64,000 nt of DNA from positions 144,563-208,562 of the forward strand of contig NZ_BDBX01000019.1 in assembly GCF_001613205.1 (NCBI RefSeq), written 5' to 3'. The stretch comes from Nocardia sienata NBRC 100364. GTDB lineage: Bacteria > Actinomycetota > Actinomycetes > Mycobacteriales > Mycobacteriaceae. The notes under the pieces are model-generated. The model saw nothing but the letters and a program-made list of their open reading frames with translations, was not told where the DNA came from and did no database searches. Made by a program: the position numbers and the translations under genes. Position 1 is the first letter of the stretch. Each line of letters opens with the position of its first letter. Positions 37,994 to 46,453 of this stretch are shown piece by piece.

Positions 37994-39504
37994 TGCCGCT
38001 GGGCCGGGCCTGCTCGATCGCGGTGCGCGGGATCGACGGGCAGGTCGTCGAGATCGAGGCCGATATCGGCCAGGGGCTGCCGTCGGTGCACCTGGTGGGT
38101 CTGCCCGACACCTCGCTCCAGGAATCCCGGGACAGGGTCCGGGCGGCCGTTGTCAATACCGGCGAGAAATGGCCGGACGGCCGGGTGATTCTGGCCCTGT
38201 CACCGGCGACGCTGCCGAAGGTGGGTTCCGTCTACGATCTCGCGCTGGCCGTCGCGGTACTGGACGCGGCCGATATCGTGCCCTCCGAGCGGCTCACGGG
38301 CACCGTGCTGCTGGGCGAACTCGCCCTCGATGGGCGGTTGCGCCGGGTCCGGGGCATTCTGCCCGCCGTGCTCGCGGCGCGCCGGGCCGGTCGCAAGACG
38401 GTGGTGGTCCCCGAGGCCGCTCTTCCGGAAGCGGGCCTCGTCGCCGGAATCCGGGTGCTGGGCGCACCGACGCTGCGCGCCGCCGTCGACTGGTTGCGGG
38501 GTGAAGGCGGTCTGGAGGAGTCGTCGGGAGTGCACCCACCACAACCGAGCGCCCCGAGCGGAGACCTGCGGGATGTCGCCGGGCAGCACGAGGCGCGCTG
38601 GGCGCTCGAGGTCGCCGCGGCCGGTGGGCACCATCTGCTGCTCACCGGACCGCCCGGAATCGGGAAGACAATGCTGGCCCAACGCCTGCCCGGAGTCCTG
38701 CCGCCGCTGTCGGAGGACGAGGCGCTCGAGGTCACCGCCGTCCATTCGGTCGCCGGCACACTCTCCGACGAGCAACCGTTGATCACCGACCCGCCGTTCG
38801 TCGCCCCACACCATTCGACCTCGGTGAGCGCCATGGTGGGCGGCGGTTCGGGCTCGGCGCGCCCCGGGGCGGTGAGCCGCGCACATCGCGGGGTGCTGTT
38901 CCTGGACGAATGCGCCGAGATCGGGGCCAAGGTGCTCGAGGCCATGCGGACACCGCTGGAGGAGGGCGAGGTACGGATAGCGCGGCGCGACGGGGTGGCC
39001 CGCTATCCGGCGCGATTCCAGCTGGTACTCGCCGCCAACCCCTGCCCCTGCGCCCCGGCTCGCGATGTGGACTGTATCTGTGCCCCGCTCGCCCGGCGTC
39101 GCTACCTCGGTAAACTATCCGGCCCTTTGATGGACCGAATCGATATCTGGCTGCAGATGCATCCGAATTCGGGGGCGGGTCTGGCGGCGGCGGAATCGGA
39201 GGACAGCGCGACCGTGCGCGGCCGGGTGACCGCCGCTCGCGCTGCCGCGGTCGCCCGGTGGCGCGACGCGGGATGGCGTACCAACGCCGAAGTCCCCGGA
39301 TACGCCCTGCGCCGCCGATTTCCTCTCCCGGCGGAGACGACGGCTCCGGTCGAGGCGGCGCTGCGGCTGGGCCGGATCTCGGCGCGGGGCGCCGACCGGG
39401 CGCTGCGGGTCGCGTGGACCATCTGCGATCTGCGCGGCGGCGATATGCCCATCGCCCACGATGTGATGCAGGCACTCGACTTCCGGCAGCGGAGTCCACA
39501 GTGA
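37993..39504 (+). CDS. yifB: YifB family Mg-chelatase-like AAA+ ATPase
   Basis: A 503-aa ComM-like ATPase. The N-terminal Lon-like region has SIAVRGIDGQVVEIEADIGQ, GLPDTSLQESRDRVRAAV and GTVLLGELALDGRLRRVRG. The AAA+ core has Walker A TGPPGIGKTML, Walker B GVLFLDECAEI and sensor ARFQLVLAANPCPC; C-terminal MgCh domain GADRALRVAWTICDLRG. In E. coli-type systems ComM promotes branch migration in transformation. It overlaps yraN by 1 nt and dprA by 4 nt, matching a DNA-uptake/recombination operon. Confidence 0.93.
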   Translation: MPLGRACSIAVRGIDGQVVEIEADIGQGLPSVHLVGLPDTSLQESRDRVRAAVVNTGEKWPDGRVILALSPATLPKVGSVYDLALAVAVLDAADIVPSERLTGTVLLGELALDGRLRRVRGILPAVLAARRAGRKTVVVPEAALPEAGLVAGIRVLGAPTLRAAVDWLRGEGGLEESSGVHPPQPSAPSGDLRDVAGQHEARWALEVAAAGGHHLLLTGPPGIGKTMLAQRLPGVLPPLSEDEALEVTAVHSVAGTLSDEQPLITDPPFVAPHHSTSVSAMVGGGSGSARPGAVSRAHRGVLFLDECAEIGAKVLEAMRTPLEEGEVRIARRDGVARYPARFQLVLAANPCPCAPARDVDCICAPLARRRYLGKLSGPLMDRIDIWLQMHPNSGAGLAAAESEDSATVRGRVTAARAAAVARWRDAGWRTNAEVPGYALRRRFPLPAETTAPVEAALRLGRISARGADRALRVAWTICDLRGGDMPIAHDVMQALDFRQRSPQ

Positions 39505-40685
39505 ACGCGGCCGGAATGGGCTCGCCTGCCCGGCCGAGGGCCGCCGGCGAGCAGGAAGAGCGGCAACTGGCGTGGGCGTATCTGTCCCGCGTAATTCTCG
39601 GACCGTGCCCGGCGCTTACCGCACTGATCGACTCGGTCGGGGTGCGCGAGGCGGCGCGGGCGGTCCGGGAACGTGCGTTACCGCCGGTGCTGTACGCCGC
39701 GACCGAGCGTCGGCGGGAGCTGGACACGGCCGCGCGGGATCTGGAGGTGATCCGTGGCAGCGGCGGACGGCTCGTCACCCCCGACGACGCCGAATGGCCG
39801 GCCTGGCGGATGCTGGGTCTGGCTCAGCTCACCCCGGGCCGCGACCCGGATGGAGCGGTGCCGCTGGTGTTCTGGGTTCGTGGCGACCCGGATCTGGGCG
39901 AACTCTCCGAGCGGGCGGTGGCGGTGGTGGGCGCCCGGTGCAGCACAGGCTACGGCGATCGGGTGGCCGGTGAGATCGCCGGAGAGCTGGCGGCCCGCGG
40001 ATGGACGGTCGTATCCGGCGCCGCCTTCGGTGTCGACGGGACGGCGCACCGGGCGGCGCTCGCGGTCGGTGGCGCCACCATCGCCGTGTTGGCCTGCGGC
40101 GCCGACCGGCCCTACCCGGCCCAGCACGACCGCCTCATTGCGCGGATCGCCGAAACCGGCTTGGTGGTCAGCGAATACCCGCCGGGTACGGTCGCGCGCA
40201 AACACCACTTCCTGGCCCGGAATCGGCTGATAGCAGGCCTTGCCGACGGTGTACTGGTGGTCGAGGCCGGGTTGCGCAGTGGCGCCCGGAACACGGCGAA
40301 ATGGGCGCGCCGGATCGGTCGGCCCGCGCTCGCGGTGCCGGGATCGGTGGATTCGGCGGCCTCCGCGGGTTGTCACCGGATGATCCGTGACGGGGAAGCG
40401 ACCCTCGTCACCGGTCCGGAGGAAGTGCTCGCCGAAATCGCGCCCCTTCATCTGCCACTGTCCGCCGGTTCGGCCGGTGCCGACCGGCTCAGTGGTACCG
40501 AGGCCCAGGTGCTGGCGGCCCTTTCCGTCACCGGCGGCCGGTGGCCGCACGATATCGCAGCAGTGACCGGGATCGCGGCGGCCGATGTCCGCGCGGCACT
40601 CGTCGCGCTGGATTTGGCGGGCGCGGCCGCGCGCGGCGAGATGGGCTGGTATCGGCTGGACCGGGTGGCCGAGCGGGGCGGATGA
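39501..40685 (+). CDS. dprA: DNA-processing protein DprA
   Basis: Loads RecA onto incoming single-stranded DNA in transformation. The 394-aa protein has the Rossmann core AVVGARCSTGYGDRVAGEIA, GWTVVSGAAFGVDGTAHRAA, VLACGADRPYPAQHDRLI, YPPGTVARKHHFLARNRLIA and AVPGSVDSAASAGCHRMI; N-terminal SAM-like and C-terminal winged-helix parts (TEAQVLAALSVTGGRWPHDI) flank it. GTG 39501 overlaps the yifB stop (GTGA); ATG 39516 is the alternative. No classical competence genes lie nearby. Confidence 0.93.
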   Translation: MNAAGMGSPARPRAAGEQEERQLAWAYLSRVILGPCPALTALIDSVGVREAARAVRERALPPVLYAATERRRELDTAARDLEVIRGSGGRLVTPDDAEWPAWRMLGLAQLTPGRDPDGAVPLVFWVRGDPDLGELSERAVAVVGARCSTGYGDRVAGEIAGELAARGWTVVSGAAFGVDGTAHRAALAVGGATIAVLACGADRPYPAQHDRLIARIAETGLVVSEYPPGTVARKHHFLARNRLIAGLADGVLVVEAGLRSGARNTAKWARRIGRPALAVPGSVDSAASAGCHRMIRDGEATLVTGPEEVLAEIAPLHLPLSAGSAGADRLSGTEAQVLAALSVTGGRWPHDIAAVTGIAAADVRAALVALDLAGAAARGEMGWYRLDRVAERGG

Positions 40686-41002
40686 ACGCCGCGGTCGCGC
40701 CAGATCCTCGAGCGCTGTACGCGGGGCTGTAGGGGGCTCGCTGTGGTCCCGGGCCGGGCCGGGCCCGCCCGCATCCACATCGTCGTGCCACCGGCGACGG
40801 TCTCGCCGGGATGCGAACCTTCCAGGGCGTCCATATCGCGGATCCGGAAATACGGCCCGGTAATCCGCACGACGAGTCCGGCGCGCCGAGGTGAGATCCG
40901 CCGTCAATCGGCAGTGCGAAGCGAAGCAGGACTTCATCGGCGCATCAACGGATATCGGCGCGTGGGCTTGCGGTTCGGAGGCGGGCGGACGACGGTGGGA
41001 GA
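40686..41002. other. Non-coding spacer dprA-xerC
   Basis: 317 nt with no gene that I can support. In mycobacteria a siderophore-interaction gene occupies this place; I see no recognisable relic of it. On the minus strand VVRITGPYFRIRDMDALEGS (about 40819-40880) reads like protein but has no supporting start, stop or continuation. Confidence 0.5.
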
Positions 41003-41926
41003 GTGCGTGAGTTGCCCGAGGATCTGGAAGCCCTGCTGGCCGAATACGGGCGGCATCTGCGGCTCGGTCGCAACCGGTCGGCACATACGGTGCGTGCCTA
41101 CCTCGGGGATATCCGGTCGCTGCTGGCGCATCTGGTCGACCATGCCGCCGACGCCTCGGTACGCGAGCTGGATCTCCCGGTTATGCGTGCGTGGCTGGCG
41201 GCACACGCGGAGCGCGGCGCAGCCCGCACCAGTATGGCTCGGCGGGCTTCGGCTGCGCGGGCCTTTACCGCGTGGCTGACCCGGACCGGTCGGCTGACCG
41301 TGGACCCCGGGCTCCGGCTCGCCGCGCCGAAGGCCCACCGCAGCCTGCCGGCCGTCCTCGGTCAGGAGCAGGCGGGCCGGGTGATGAACGCCGCGGAATC
41401 GGGGGCCGCGCAGCACGATCCGATGGCGCTGCGGGATCGGCTCATCGTCGAGCTGCTGTATGCCACCGGAATCCGCGTCGGCGAACTGTGCGGACTCGAT
41501 ATCGACGATATCGACCGAGAACGGCGGCTGGTTCGCGTCCTGGGCAAGGGCAACCGAGAGCGATCCGCACCGTTCGGCGGCCCCGCCGATCACGCGGTGG
41601 GTGAATGGTTGCGTTACGGGCGGCCCGTCCTGGCCACACCCGCTTCCGGCCGTGCGCTACTCCTGGGCCGACGCGGCCGGCGCCTCGATCAGCGGCAGGC
41701 GCGGACAGTGGTGCACGCGGTGGTGTCCGCCGTCCCGGGCACTGCCGACCTGGGACCGCACGGCCTCCGCCATACGGCGGCCACACACCTTCTCGAAGGC
41801 GGCGCGGACCTGCGGGTGGTGCAGGAACTGCTGGGTCACGCCAGCCTCGCGACCACACAGCTCTACACCCATGTCTCCATCGACCGTCTGCGACGAGCCC
41901 ACGATCAGGCTCACCCGCGTGCCTGA
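41003..41926 (+). CDS. xerC: Tyrosine recombinase XerC
   Basis: Resolves chromosome dimers at dif together with XerD. The 307-aa protein has an N-terminal SAM-like DNA-binding domain ([20 protein letters not shown]) and a C-terminal catalytic domain with Arg in [13 protein letters not shown], Lys in [32 protein letters not shown] (H-x-x-R), [17 protein letters not shown] (His and the nucleophilic Tyr). All catalytic residues are intact. GTG start with GGTGGGAGA upstream. Located after dprA as in M. tuberculosis. Confidence 0.94.
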   Translation: MRELPEDLEALLAEYGRHLRLGRNRSAHTVRAYLGDIRSLLAHLVDHAADASVRELDLPVMRAWLAAHAERGAARTSMARRASAARAFTAWLTRTGRLTVDPGLRLAAPKAHRSLPAVLGQEQAGRVMNAAESGAAQHDPMALRDRLIVELLYATGIRVGELCGLDIDDIDRERRLVRVLGKGNRERSAPFGGPADHAVGEWLRYGRPVLATPASGRALLLGRRGRRLDQRQARTVVHAVVSAVPGTADLGPHGLRHTAATHLLEGGADLRVVQELLGHASLATTQLYTHVSIDRLRRAHDQAHPRA

Positions 41927-42394
41927 ACCGTCCTCGCTGGGCCGGGACCCTTATGACCGGGCACATCCCCATGCCTGAACCGCCGGTGGATGGTTCAAGT
42001 ATCGGCAGCGGGCACACCCCGCGCTCGAACCACGTCTGTGCGCGAGAACTGCATCGGCCGGATGCCGCCGGGTGCCGCCCACCCGCCGGTTCTTCGTATC
42101 GCTGACTCCTGCGGTAGTTACCTGACTGCGCCGCGCCCTCACCGTTGATCTCAGTGATATCGCCGCGCTGTACATGGGTGCGACGACCTGCCGGTCGGCC
42201 CCGAACGCGTGTCGCGATCCGATCGGCGTGCTCGGCGCGTGAACGTCCGCCCTCACACCGGACCGCGAACCGGCCCGGGAGTCGATCGCGATCGGCCCGT
42301 CGACGACCCGGTGGCTGGATTCGCCGCGGTACGGTGCCTACGCTGTTCAGCGGAGCCGTCCTACCGCGGTAGACCGGCATTTCAGGAGGTGAGC
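41927..42394. other. Non-coding stretch xerC-DUF202
   Basis: 468 nt where I can support no gene on either strand. It holds a GCCTGAACCG direct repeat (near 41922 and 41973) and, at 42339-42344, TACGCT, a plausible -10 for the leader peptide and DUF202 genes below. Confidence 0.45.
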
Positions 42395-42427
42395 GTGCAG
42401 ACCACGACCGGCGCGGTCGCCCGATGA
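42395..42427 (+). CDS. Possible 10-codon leader peptide before the DUF202 genes
   Basis: GTG at 42395 follows a near-perfect AGGAGGTGA (42384-42392) and encodes MQTTTGAVAR before TGA at 42425-42427. That stop overlaps the ATG of the DUF202 gene (ATGA). The strong site cannot serve the DUF202 start directly, as it is 31 nt away, so DUF202 translation is probably coupled to this mini-ORF. Too short for homology; the Thr run recalls nothing specific. Confidence 0.5.
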   Translation: MQTTTGAVAR

Positions 42428-42783
42428 GTAGCACGCGCGATGATCCGGACCACGCGGGGGAGCCGGTCGATTACAGGTTCACGCTCGCCAACGAACGGAC
42501 TTTCCTGGCGTGGATCCGCACCGCGCTCGGGTTGCTGGCCGGTGGGGTCGCGGTGCACGCGGTGGTGCAGGAGCAGTGGAATGTGAATTTCCGTACCGCT
42601 CTGGCCGTCAGCTGTCTGTCGTTGTCGCTGGTCCTGGCGGTCGGCGCGTATGTGCATTGGCGGCGGATTCGCGTCGCGATGGCCGCAGGGCGGCCGTTGC
42701 CGGGGACAGTGCTGGTGCCTGTGCTGGCCGCCGGGACTGCGTTCGTGGCGATTCTCGCCTGCGTCGCCGTACTACTGCATTGA
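42424..42783 (+). CDS. DUF202 (YidH-type) membrane protein, first of pair
   Basis: A 119-aa protein with three hydrophobic spans at about residues 33-52, 60-78 and 95-117. The DUF202 signature DYRFTLANERTFLAWIRTAL is present just before the first span. DUF202 proteins are inner-membrane proteins of unknown role. The ATG overlaps the leader-peptide stop. Ten nt separate it from the second DUF202 gene. Confidence 0.85.
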   Translation: MSSTRDDPDHAGEPVDYRFTLANERTFLAWIRTALGLLAGGVAVHAVVQEQWNVNFRTALAVSCLSLSLVLAVGAYVHWRRIRVAMAAGRPLPGTVLVPVLAAGTAFVAILACVAVLLH

Positions 42784-42793
42784 GGACGCTGTC

Positions 42794-43117
42794 GTGACCG
42801 ATCCCACCGAAACCCGGTTGGCCGCGGAGCGGACTGCGCTGTCGTGGCGGCGCACTTGTCTGGGATGTTTGCTGGTGGCTCTCCTGCTCCTACGTCTGGT
42901 CGTCACCGAGGGCTGGGATCCCGCGGCACTCCTGCCGGGTATCGCCTGTCTCGTACTGCTGTCGGTCGCCGCCCTGGGCTACCGGCGCAGTCGCCGGCTC
43001 CGTCTCGGCGCGACCGGCTCCGCGGCGGCCACTATCGGATCGGTCGCCGTCGCCATGGTGGTCGCCGCCCTGGTCGTTGCCGGGTACGCGGTGGTGCATC
43101 CCGGCCCGCCCGGCTGA
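42794..43117 (+). CDS. DUF202 membrane protein, second of pair
   Basis: A 107-aa membrane protein with ETRLAAERTALSWRRTCLGC, the shortened DUF202 signature, and three spans at about 22-40, 45-60 and 77-100. Tandem DUF202 genes of unequal type are typical in actinobacteria (a YidH-like plus a short form), suggesting a heteromeric complex. GTG start; GAGGA at 42782-42786. A 76-nt gap separates it from the convergent M23 gene. Confidence 0.83.
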   Translation: MTDPTETRLAAERTALSWRRTCLGCLLVALLLLRLVVTEGWDPAALLPGIACLVLLSVAALGYRRSRRLRLGATGSAAATIGSVAVAMVVAALVVAGYAVVHPGPPG

Positions 43118-43193
43118 AGGAACTCGGTGAATGGTCCTGGCTTCGGTCGCCGACGCCACCTGCGGCTCGCGGCCCGACGACCGAGCCGGCCAC

Positions 43194-43781
43194 TCACCCG
43201 TCGGCGCGGGGCATGCCGTGCTCTACCGGCTTCAGCCTGATCGGCGTCCTCCGCAGGAGCCCGAGCGGGTCGAGATATTCGCGAGACGCGTGCGCGGTGC
43301 TCTCCCGGCGCAGGCCCCAGTGCAGACAGGCCGGGGCAGGGCATCCGGCGTGGCCCGCGGCCAATCCACCGATCCGGGTGCCCCGCACGACCCGCCGGCC
43401 CACCGGGATCTCGGCCTCCACCGGCTCGTACGTGGTCCGCAACCCACCGTCGTGGAGGATCGCTACTACCGGTTTGCCGGCCACTTTCCCGGCGAACACC
43501 ACGATTCCCGGACCGGCAGAATAAACCGCCTGACCGGGTGCCCCGGCCAGGTCCACACCGCGATGGCCCGGCAGCCAGTCCCGGTCGGGGGGATCGAACG
43601 GCCGTCCGATCACCGGGCGCGGCCGCAGCGGCCAGTCGAACCCGGTCTCCGGGGCCGCCGCTGCGGAACCGGAGGACAGCAGGGCGGCGAGCGCGAGAAC
43701 AATCGCCACCACCCCCGGACCCGCCCTGCCGGAGCGAGCGAACCCCCGCTGTCCGCTCGGTCCGGCAGTGTTCGGTCTCAT
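43194..43781 (-). CDS. M23 family (LytM-like) secreted peptidase or pseudopeptidase
   Basis: A 195-aa exported protein. N-terminus: signal peptide with hydrophobic core GVVAIVLALAALLSSGSAAAA. LytM domain: WPLRPRPVIGRPFDPP, GHRGVDLAG (H-x3-D zinc ligands), VAGKPVVAILHDGGLRTTYE, and near the C-terminus CPAPACLHWGLRR. The last motif is C-L-H rather than the usual H-x-H, so the first, catalytic His is replaced by Cys. The same CLHWG form is remembered for the M. tuberculosis Rv2891 group, which likewise lies divergent from rpsB. ATG 43781 overlaps the stop of the upstream gene (ATGA), deciding the start. Confidence 0.75.
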   Translation of the reverse strand: MRPNTAGPSGQRGFARSGRAGPGVVAIVLALAALLSSGSAAAAPETGFDWPLRPRPVIGRPFDPPDRDWLPGHRGVDLAGAPGQAVYSAGPGIVVFAGKVAGKPVVAILHDGGLRTTYEPVEAEIPVGRRVVRGTRIGGLAAGHAGCPAPACLHWGLRRESTAHASREYLDPLGLLRRTPIRLKPVEHGMPRADG

Positions 43782-45073
43782 CGCACGCGGTCGGGGCATG
43801 GGCATGCTCGGGGTACCGGTCGCGGTGCGAGCCGGAGGAGTTCGCGCGCCAGATCTTCCAGCAGGGGGAGAACCCGGCACACCGCGCCCGATCCGGTGGC
43901 CGAGCTCGAATGCGAGCCGGTCCCGCAGCCACCGGCCCGGCTCGACCCGGCCGGTGGCCGGCGGGCCACCTCGTTCGACTGCCCGGTATCGGGTTCGGCG
44001 GGGAGGGTTTCATCACTGACGGGCAGGCCGGGCGGGGCATCGACGGGCGTGGCAGTCGAGGAAATTACGGGCGATTCCGGTGCGCCGGTGCCGACTGCTC
44101 CGAGAGCAGTCGAGTCCGGACCGGAAACCTCCGTGGCGGGCGAGAAGTCGCTTCCCCGCCACGACGCGGGAATTTCGCCGGTCTGCGCAGTGACCGGGCC
44201 GGTGTCCGCCAGGCCGGTACCGGTTTGTATCGGGCCGCCCGCGGAGCCGGGTCGCGCGACCGCGGGGGAATCGCCCGGATACGCGGCGGCCGTGGGGCCC
44301 GGACCCAGCGGAACCGCGATGAACACCGTGGTGAGCGCGGCGCCGATCAGGTTGTTAAATCGCCGGCGTCGGCCCGTGAGCCCGCGGCGGCTCGATTGAT
44401 GCCGTGGCGTGCCGGAAATGGACAGGTGAGGACCGTCCGCGTCGGGGCGGCGGACCGGGTTCCGCCCGAGAGAACGCCGGAGGTGGCGGTCCTGTGTGTG
44501 CCGTGCCGGCGCCGCCCCCGGAAACGGTGTCGAACGAGGTCGGATCGTGGGAAAGCGGGGTGTGCGTTTCGGTGTGGCCCGCTGCGACCCTCGCGCACCG
44601 TCGAGTTGCGACGAGCCGTTCTCGGCGAGGCTGTTCGCGCGGGTTTCGGCCGGGCGGTGGGCCATCCGTCGCTCGTACCGCCTGGCCCGCCGGGCCAGAT
44701 CACCCGGTCCCGGGACCGAGGGCACTCCGGCCGGCGCGCGCTCTTCGGAGCCGGCCGGGGACGGCACCCGGTGCCGACCGGCCGTGCGCCCGGGCTCATG
44801 ACCTCTGCGTGCGCCGGATTCGTCCACCGATCCCGTGGACGTGCCGGGCGCTCGACCGGTGCATCGCCCGGCATCGCGGCCGCGGTAGATGTCCCGGCGC
44901 GGTCGCTCCGTGGTCCGCCGCGGCCATGACAGTAGGGGACGGGCCGGGTGGTCGGCCGCGGCCGGCGGTCTGTCGCGGTGCGCGATATGGGGCCAACTCC
45001 GCGGCGCGGGCGGGAGGTGCGAGTCCCTCGCGGTTGCCCCGGCGGCCTCGATGGCGGTGGTTTTCCAGGTCAT
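43778..45073 (-). CDS. Unrecognised membrane/secreted protein upstream of the M23 gene
   Basis: A 431-aa reading frame that I do not recognise. Residues 1-235 are Arg/Pro/Ala-rich and look disordered. A single hydrophobic segment follows (NNLIGAALTTVFIAVPLGPG, 241-260), then a Pro/Thr/Ser/Gly-rich stretch (265-380) and a short helical end (VLPLLEDLARELLRL). Layout: large cytoplasmic tail, one span, extracellular low-complexity region. Its TGA overlaps the M23 start (ATGA). Codon third positions are GC-rich but mixed. The true start could be ATG 45163 or an internal Met at 44665. High-GC frames open by chance, so confidence is limited. Confidence 0.4.
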   Translation of the reverse strand: MTWKTTAIEAAGATARDSHLPPAPRSWPHIAHRDRPPAAADHPARPLLSWPRRTTERPRRDIYRGRDAGRCTGRAPGTSTGSVDESGARRGHEPGRTAGRHRVPSPAGSEERAPAGVPSVPGPGDLARRARRYERRMAHRPAETRANSLAENGSSQLDGARGSQRATPKRTPRFPTIRPRSTPFPGAAPARHTQDRHLRRSLGRNPVRRPDADGPHLSISGTPRHQSSRRGLTGRRRRFNNLIGAALTTVFIAVPLGPGPTAAAYPGDSPAVARPGSAGGPIQTGTGLADTGPVTAQTGEIPASWRGSDFSPATEVSGPDSTALGAVGTGAPESPVISSTATPVDAPPGLPVSDETLPAEPDTGQSNEVARRPPAGSSRAGGCGTGSHSSSATGSGAVCRVLPLLEDLARELLRLAPRPVPRACPCPDRVR

Positions 45074-45125
45074 ATGCTCAGCCTGCTCGGGCTGTGAGCT
45101 GCGCGGAACCCGCAGTTCCGGGACC

Positions 45126-45151
45126 TGTGGACAACTCCCCTCTGTGAACAA
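45126..45151 (-). promoter_or_regulatory. DnaA-box-like pair upstream of rpsB
   Basis: TGTGGACAA (45126-45134), the exact complement of TTGTCCACA, and TGTGAACAA (45143-45151), one mismatch, 17 bp apart in the same orientation. They lie between the divergent unrecognised gene and rpsB. Confidence 0.45.
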
Positions 45152-45208
45152 CCTATGTTTCATACCGGCGTCCGGCGCGCGCGGTCCGCGGCCGATGCGA
45201 CCGGGCGA

Positions 45209-45239
45209 TTTCCAGTTCGCGCAGCCCACGCCGTAAACT
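45209..45239 (+). promoter_or_regulatory. Candidate rpsB promoter
   Basis: TTTCCA (45209-45214), 19 nt, TAAACT (45234-45239). The predicted 5' leader is about 220 nt, unusually long. Long leaders of ribosomal-protein genes are often sites of autogenous control; none is proven here. The rest of the 45152-45466 stretch showed nothing else. Confidence 0.45.
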
Positions 45240-45466
45240 GTTCGAGCGGTCTGTGTTCGCACCGACCGACTTCGCGCACCACCGTGCTTGTTCATCGCGC
45301 TGCCCCACCGAGTTCCCGCCGGAACCGGGGAGGGTCGGCGCATTCCGGAACAGGGGACGTCTCGGCTGGTCCCGATCACCGATCGGGTCCGAGCGTTCTG
45401 TGGTGCCAGGGCAGCAGGCCGCCGGCCCGCTGCGGCAACCGGCAACGAAAGAGGGATACGAGAGCC

Positions 45467-46306
45467 ATGGCTGTCGTAACAATGAAGCAGCTGCTCGACA
45501 GCGGCGCGCACTTCGGGCACCAGACCCGTCGCTGGAACCCGAAGATGAAGCGGTTCATCTTCACCGACCGCAACGGCATCTACATCATCGATCTGCAGCA
45601 GACGCTGACCTACATCGACAAGGCCTACGAATTCGTCAAGGAGACGGTCGCCCACGGCGGCACCGTCCTGTTCGTCGGCACCAAGAAGCAGGCGCAGGAG
45701 TCCATCGCGGCCGAGGCCACCCGGGTCGGGATGCCGTATGTGAACCAGCGCTGGCTCGGCGGCATGCTCACCAACTTCTCCACCGTGCACAAGCGTCTGC
45801 AGCGCCTCAAGGAACTCGAGGCGATGGAGCAGACCGGTGGTTTCGAGGGTCGCACCAAGAAGGAAATCCTCATGCTCACGCGTGAGATGAACAAGCTGGA
45901 CCGCACCCTCGGCGGTATCCGGGATATGCAGAAGGTGCCGTCGGCCATCTGGGTCGTCGACACCAACAAGGAGCACATCGCCGTCGGCGAGGCGCGCAAG
46001 CTGAACATCCCGGTCATCGCGATCCTGGACACCAACTGCGATCCCGACCTGGTCGACTACCCGATCCCGGGCAACGACGACGCGATCCGTTCGGCCGCGC
46101 TGCTCACCAAGGTCGTCGCGTCCGCGGTGGCCGAGGGCGTGCAGGCCCGGGCCGGCCGTTCCGGCGGCGACGACAAGCCCGAGGCGAGCGCTGCCGAGCC
46201 GCTGCCGGAGTGGGAGCAGGAGCTGCTGGCGCAGGCCACCCCGAGCACCGAGGCCCCGGCGGAAGCCCCGGCCGAGGCGCCCGCGGAGACTCCGGCCGAC
46301 GCCTGA
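45467..46306 (+). CDS. rpsB: 30S ribosomal protein S2
   Basis: A 279-aa S2: [75 protein letters not shown], and [20 protein letters not shown] are all signatures. The C-terminal tail holds a repeated (E/A)APAEAPAE stretch, an acidic Ala/Pro extension common in actinobacteria. ATG 45467 with GAGGGA upstream. Two strong hairpins lie between it and tsf. Confidence 0.98.
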   Translation: MAVVTMKQLLDSGAHFGHQTRRWNPKMKRFIFTDRNGIYIIDLQQTLTYIDKAYEFVKETVAHGGTVLFVGTKKQAQESIAAEATRVGMPYVNQRWLGGMLTNFSTVHKRLQRLKELEAMEQTGGFEGRTKKEILMLTREMNKLDRTLGGIRDMQKVPSAIWVVDTNKEHIAVGEARKLNIPVIAILDTNCDPDLVDYPIPGNDDAIRSAALLTKVVASAVAEGVQARAGRSGGDDKPEASAAEPLPEWEQELLAQATPSTEAPAEAPAEAPAETPADA

Positions 46307-46323
46307 GTCGTCACCTCGCGTTC

Positions 46324-46416
46324 GGCGGCCGCTCACCGGCCGATGCCATGGTGAGCGCCGCCGGACCGCACTTCCCACAGTGGTGGTCACGGCTCGCCGA
46401 GTCGTGACCACCACTG
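46324..46416 (+). terminator. Two consecutive hairpins in the rpsB-tsf spacer
   Basis: First: GGCGGCCGCTCACC (46324-46337) with GGTGAGCGCCGCC (46350-46362), one bulge. Second: CAGTGGTGGTCACG (46378-46391) with the perfect complement CGTGACCACCACTG (46403-46416), an 11-nt loop. They end 37 nt before tsf. No T-tract. They may partly terminate, or protect and stabilise the rpsB mRNA so S2 and EF-Ts are made in unequal amounts. Confidence 0.65.
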
Positions 46417-46453
46417 CCCGGTACCAGACTTTCTCGAAGGAGGCTCGCCCCCG

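Noticed and set aside
40448..40870. Minus-strand frame with a protein-like VVRITGPYFRIRDMDALEGS segment
   Set aside because: Most of it is antisense to dprA and no family could be recognised; reported only as a spacer remark.
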